A stretch of DNA of 64,000 nt from an uncultured Porphyromonadaceae bacterium (GTDB lineage: Bacteria > Bacteroidota > Bacteroidia > Bacteroidales > Muribaculaceae), in NCBI GenBank assembly GCA_947176915.1, contig CAMWSM010000005.1, positions 1-64,000 on the forward strand. The letters run 5' to 3'. Of this stretch, positions 60,324-64,000 are shown in pieces. The translations under genes were made by a program, and so were the position numbers. The notes under the pieces were generated by a model, which worked only from the letters and a program-made list of their open reading frames with translations, was not told where the DNA came from and did no database searches. Every line of letters begins with the position of its first letter. The first letter of the stretch is position 1.

Positions 60324-62366
60324 TCAGGAGATGCGTTGAGCAAATTTAATACCCTTTATCCTTAGTATATCTACACATATTTCCTCCGCCATGTCGACAT
60401 TCTCGACAATAGCGCTAAGTTTACACCGGAACAGATCTTCCGTAGCCTCAATGTTAAGGCTTCGCATATTATTGGATAATATTCGGGATATTGAAGCGGT
60501 AAGTTCTTCAAGTATACCTTTCCGGACGGATCCCTCTATGCTGATATTCACTGTAATATTCCCGGAGCCCTCATTACCGTCCTGATGTTCTCTCTTATCG
60601 GACGAAGAGGAATTTTTATTATTCTTTTTCCTTAGAGAGAAGGGGTTGCGCAGGAGTTTGCGCCATAAGGAGCTTCTGCGCGAGCGAATGTCGGTGAGTT
60701 CTTTTCCAGAGAGATTGATTTCATCGTTTGCAAGCATAAGGAAAAGCTCGTCGCGAGTTTTCAGCCGATAGTTTGCAAGCACTTTAGTTATAAATTCGTT
60801 TGAAGGTTCTATCCCTTCGCTCTCCATAAGGTCGTTAAAAATCACGTTGCCTCGCTTTATAAGCTGGCGTTCATCCTTACGTAGAATGGTTTTGATTCTT
60901 GTTCTGGCTTTTGCTGAAGTGCAGTATTCAAGCCATTCCTGTTGGGGTGTCTGGGAATCGGATGTGATAATCTCCACTTGATCGCCGCTATTGAGCTTAT
61001 ACGAAAGAGGCACAAGGCGGTGGTTAATTTTTCCGGCGATACAGTGGGTGCCTAACTGAGTGTGAATGGCGAATGCGAAATCAAGCACTGTGGCCCCTGC
61101 GGGAAGAGTGATGAGGTCGCCTTTGGGAGTAAAGACATATATTTCAGATGCAAAGAGATTCAGCTTGATGGTGTCGAGAAAATCAATAGCATTCGGTTCA
61201 GGATGGGCAAGGATATCCTTTATAGTGTTCATCCAGGAATCGAGTTCGCTCTCCTCCTCCCTCACGCCGCTCTTATATTTCCAATGGGCGGCATATCCCA
61301 GCTCAGCGATCTCGTCCATTTTCCTTGAGCGAATCTGCACTTCAATCCATTTCCCTTCCGGACCCATGGCGGTCAGATGGAGGGCACGATAGCCGTTCGC
61401 CTTCGGCGCGCTGATCCAATCGCGGAGGCGGTCGGGGTGAAGCCTGTGTCCCTCGGAGAAGAAAGTGTATATCTGCCAGCACTTGATCTGTTCGAGAGCG
61501 TCATCCTCATTCTCAAAAATTACCCTTACGGCATACACATCATAAACCTCCTCAAAAGGGATATTTTTGTTGCGCATCTTGTTGAAGATTGAATAAGCAC
61601 TCTTCACCCGCGCCTTTATTTCATATTTAAAGCCGGCATCATCAAGTTTTTTACGTACCGGTCCCACAAATTTTTCGACAATCTCCTCACGATGGTCGGC
61701 ACCCTCGGAAAGTTTTTCCATAATTTCAGCATATTTCTGAGGATGCTCATATTTGAAAGCAAGGTCTTCAAGCTCGAGCTTTATTTTGAACAGCCCGAGC
61801 CTATGGGCGAGAGGAGCATAGATGTAAAGAGTTTCGCCCGCTTTCTTAAATTGTTTTTCAGGACTTACCGAATCGAGAGTGCGCATATTGTGAAGGCGGT
61901 CGGCGATTTTTATGAGCACTACTCGAATGTCGTTTGACATTGAGAGCAGTAGCTTTTTGAAATTTTCCGCCTGCATCGACGCCTTGTCTCCAAAAATTCC
62001 GCCGGAAATCTTCGTTAGTCCGTCAACAATTTCAGCAATTCTGTCGCCGAATGCATTCCTGATGTCTTCGAGAGAAAATTCTGTGTCCTCCACGACGTCA
62101 TGTAGCAAAGCCGCGCATATTGAGGTGGAGCCGAGTCCAAGTTCGGATATGACAATCTGTGCGACAGCTATAGGGTGCAGGATATAAGGCTCTCCGCTTC
62201 TTCTTCTCACTCCCCGATGCGCCTCTTTTGCGAAACGGAATGCACGTTCAATAATTTCCACCTTCCGGCGGTGGTTGCTGGCAAGATAAGCCCGGAGAAC
62301 ATCCTGATAGGCGTTCTCTATGATGAGGTCTTCCTCGGCAGGAGAAATTGAATTGAATCGGTTCAT
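60324..62366 (-). CDS. Bifunctional (p)ppGpp synthetase/hydrolase, RelA/SpoT family
   Basis: 680 aa; HD hydrolase ALLHDVVEDTEFSLEDI, synthetase PKANGYRALHLTAMGPEGKWIEVQIR, TGS and ACT domains. Confidence 0.96.
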   Translation of the reverse strand: MNRFNSISPAEEDLIIENAYQDVLRAYLASNHRRKVEIIERAFRFAKEAHRGVRRRSGEPYILHPIAVAQIVISELGLGSTSICAALLHDVVEDTEFSLEDIRNAFGDRIAEIVDGLTKISGGIFGDKASMQAENFKKLLLSMSNDIRVVLIKIADRLHNMRTLDSVSPEKQFKKAGETLYIYAPLAHRLGLFKIKLELEDLAFKYEHPQKYAEIMEKLSEGADHREEIVEKFVGPVRKKLDDAGFKYEIKARVKSAYSIFNKMRNKNIPFEEVYDVYAVRVIFENEDDALEQIKCWQIYTFFSEGHRLHPDRLRDWISAPKANGYRALHLTAMGPEGKWIEVQIRSRKMDEIAELGYAAHWKYKSGVREEESELDSWMNTIKDILAHPEPNAIDFLDTIKLNLFASEIYVFTPKGDLITLPAGATVLDFAFAIHTQLGTHCIAGKINHRLVPLSYKLNSGDQVEIITSDSQTPQQEWLEYCTSAKARTRIKTILRKDERQLIKRGNVIFNDLMESEGIEPSNEFITKVLANYRLKTRDELFLMLANDEINLSGKELTDIRSRRSSLWRKLLRNPFSLRKKNNKNSSSSDKREHQDGNEGSGNITVNISIEGSVRKGILEELTASISRILSNNMRSLNIEATEDLFRCKLSAIVENVDMAEEICVDILRIKGIKFAQRIS

Positions 62367-62413
62367 GGCATTTCAAAATATCCACAGATTAGTGAAATAG
62401 CGCTGAAAGCGTA

Positions 62414-62444
62414 CAAAATTAACTAAAAAAGGGAAAAGAGGCAA
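62414..62444 (-). promoter_or_regulatory. Predicted promoter of rel operon
   Basis: - strand TTG-N20-TAATTTTG. Confidence 0.6.
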
Positions 62445-62493
62445 CAAAAGAGAATAAAAAAACCGCTCGCCTCACGGCGGACGGCCTTTCCCT

Positions 62494-62552
62494 GTCCCTG
62501 ATTCCGGGTCCTGTCCTCGAACGAAGCCAGGACCCGGCTTCCGTATCAGGGG
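62494..62552. repeat. GC-rich imperfect inverted repeat
   Basis: CCCTGAT-CCGGGTCCTG...CAGGACCCGG-cttccgt-ATCAGGG. Confidence 0.65.
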
Positions 62553-62632
62553 GCAGTAATTAGAAATTACTAATGTATATAACCCAAAATTTAGACAATT
62601 ATGTTTTACGTATAGTTGACATGAAAACGTAA

Positions 62633-62662
62633 GAATATTCTCTCCGCTAAGAGAGAATATTC
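62633..62662. repeat. Perfect 12-bp inverted repeat with 6-nt loop
   Basis: GAATATTCTCTC-cgctaa-GAGAGAATATTC, no adjacent T tract. Confidence 0.8.
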
Positions 62663-62770
62663 ATTGAATGTTTCATAATTAAAACGTTTGAGAAGAGATA
62701 AATATTAGTTGATAAAAGTTAAGTATGTGTAAAAATAAGTAAAACCATTTCTTATATAAAAGTCGGGCAA

Positions 62771-63271
62771 TTACCTTTTCCAAAGACTGAAAGGGAGGTT
62801 TGCCATAGTGACGGCAGCGGCAGCGGCTTCCGCCCCTTTGTTGCCGAGCGTTCCTCCTGCTCTGTCAAGCGCCTGCTGCAGATTGTCGACAGTAAGGACT
62901 CCGAAAATCACCGGCGCCTTCCCTTTGGCATTAAGGGCAGCCGTTCCGTCAGCCACAATCTTGCACACATAGTCAAAATGAGGAGTATCTCCCCTTATGA
63001 CACATCCGATTACAATCACGGCAGCCGGGGCAGCATTCTCCATGACCACCGCCGCCGCATTCACGAGCTCAACCGTGCCGGGCACTGAAATAAGGCGAAT
63101 GTTGGAGGAACTGACTCCCGCTTTCACCAGCACATCGGCGGCAGCGTCGCGCAAGGAATAGGTAACGTCGGGATTCCAGTCGGCAGTGATTATATAGAAA
63201 GGAGCCTTTTGCTCGGCGCAAAGCTGAGGAATTTTCAGTTCATCTCCATTAGTGTTCAGAATCGTCGACAT
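62771..63271 (-). CDS. ribH: 6,7-dimethyl-8-ribityllumazine synthase
   Basis: VPGTVELVNAAAVVMENA, VIGCVIRGDTPHFDYVC, FGVLTVDNLQQALDRAGG. Confidence 0.96.
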   Translation of the reverse strand: MSTILNTNGDELKIPQLCAEQKAPFYIITADWNPDVTYSLRDAAADVLVKAGVSSSNIRLISVPGTVELVNAAAVVMENAAPAAVIVIGCVIRGDTPHFDYVCKIVADGTAALNAKGKAPVIFGVLTVDNLQQALDRAGGTLGNKGAEAAAAAVTMANLPFSLWKR

Positions 63272-63995
63272 TGCTTCCCTCCTTTTCTAACTCATCATTA
63301 ACTTCTTCCTCATCTTCGTCGGTCTTCTCGGAATGATCCTCTTCAGAGGAAGATTTCTTGAATTTTGATTTAGCTGCGAGAGTTACTTTCCTCATGAATT
63401 GCTTCCATGAATTTTCATTTGTAGATTCCGCCTCCAGCACATTCTTCAGGGATATGATCTCCTGTTCGAGTTCCACTATTTCAAGGGAAATGGCATGAGG
63501 GAGAATTGCATCAAGGAGCCGGAGGGCGCGTGGACGCATGGTCTTTATCCTCATCATGATCTCAGCCATTTCGATAGTCATCTTAACCTCTTTGCGTGTA
63601 ACTCTTCCGGTACGCTTTTTAGAATACTTTATCGCTTCGGCATAAAACTTCAGGGCACCCCTTATATCGCCGGTAGATGCGAGCAGCTCACCGACATTGC
63701 GGAGAGTGTCAACAAGCTTGTCGGTAGCGGCAGCCACTCCTGAACTTACTTTCTCATACAGAGCGCCTGCATTCATCTGCTGTTTTACGAGGAGATCGAG
63801 CGCTTTTTTACGCGAGCGCAGGATGCGTGTTGAGAGTTCCATGGCAAGAATATGGAATTTGCCGAATCTCTCCTCATCCTCTTTGACAAGATTATCAAGC
63901 ACTTTGAAGAGAGTGTCAAGTTCCTTTTCGCTCTGCTTGTAGTCCTTGAGAGCGAAATGAATTTCAGCCAGATCGAAGATAAGGGAGACGAGCAA
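63249..63995 (-). CDS. TPR-like protein, partial (5' end beyond window)
   Basis: Helical repeat region, acidic C-terminal tail; overlaps ribH start; open at window edge. Confidence 0.65.
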   Translation of the reverse strand: MLVSLIFDLAEIHFALKDYKQSEKELDTLFKVLDNLVKEDEERFGKFHILAMELSTRILRSRKKALDLLVKQQMNAGALYEKVSSGVAAATDKLVDTLRNVGELLASTGDIRGALKFYAEAIKYSKKRTGRVTRKEVKMTIEMAEIMMRIKTMRPRALRLLDAILPHAISLEIVELEQEIISLKNVLEAESTNENSWKQFMRKVTLAAKSKFKKSSSEEDHSEKTDEDEEEVNDELEKEGSNVDDSEH

Positions 63996-64000
63996 AGCCC

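Overview
Gene-dense 64 kb chromosomal segment of a Bacteroidota genome, probably order Bacteroidales and possibly Muribaculaceae-like (inferred from gene content and TAnnTTTG-type promoters; not verified). Most of it is housekeeping: obgE, topA, gyrB, aroB, cysE, cysK, metX, tex, parA/parB, rel/spoT, ribH, a capsule-export-type SLBB/Wzz/M23 cluster, a TolC/HlyD/ABC-2 export cluster and a run of FKBP-type PPIases. Accessory content includes a HEPN/MNT toxin-antitoxin pair flanked by imperfect direct repeats, a Fic protein, a type V (Mfa/Fim-like) fimbrial operon and a decayed ATP-binding protein remnant. Strongest leads: (1) a single ORF (54727-56439, -) joining an ECF-like sigma factor, a transmembrane helix, a ~140 aa linker and an outer-membrane beta-barrel-like domain, i.e. 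a possible trans-envelope tethered sigma factor; (2) an unannotated ~165-nt structured RNA candidate upstream of metX (about 40239-40410, -) with its own Bacteroidetes-type promoter, a 6S-RNA-like closed architecture and a strong terminator; (3) a HAD phosphatase fused to 3-dehydroquinate synthase; (4) a rel/PgpH-like (ppGpp/c-di-AMP) operon. No CRISPR array, rRNA or intact transposase was seen. All calls come from reading the sequence and supplied translations; no database search was run.
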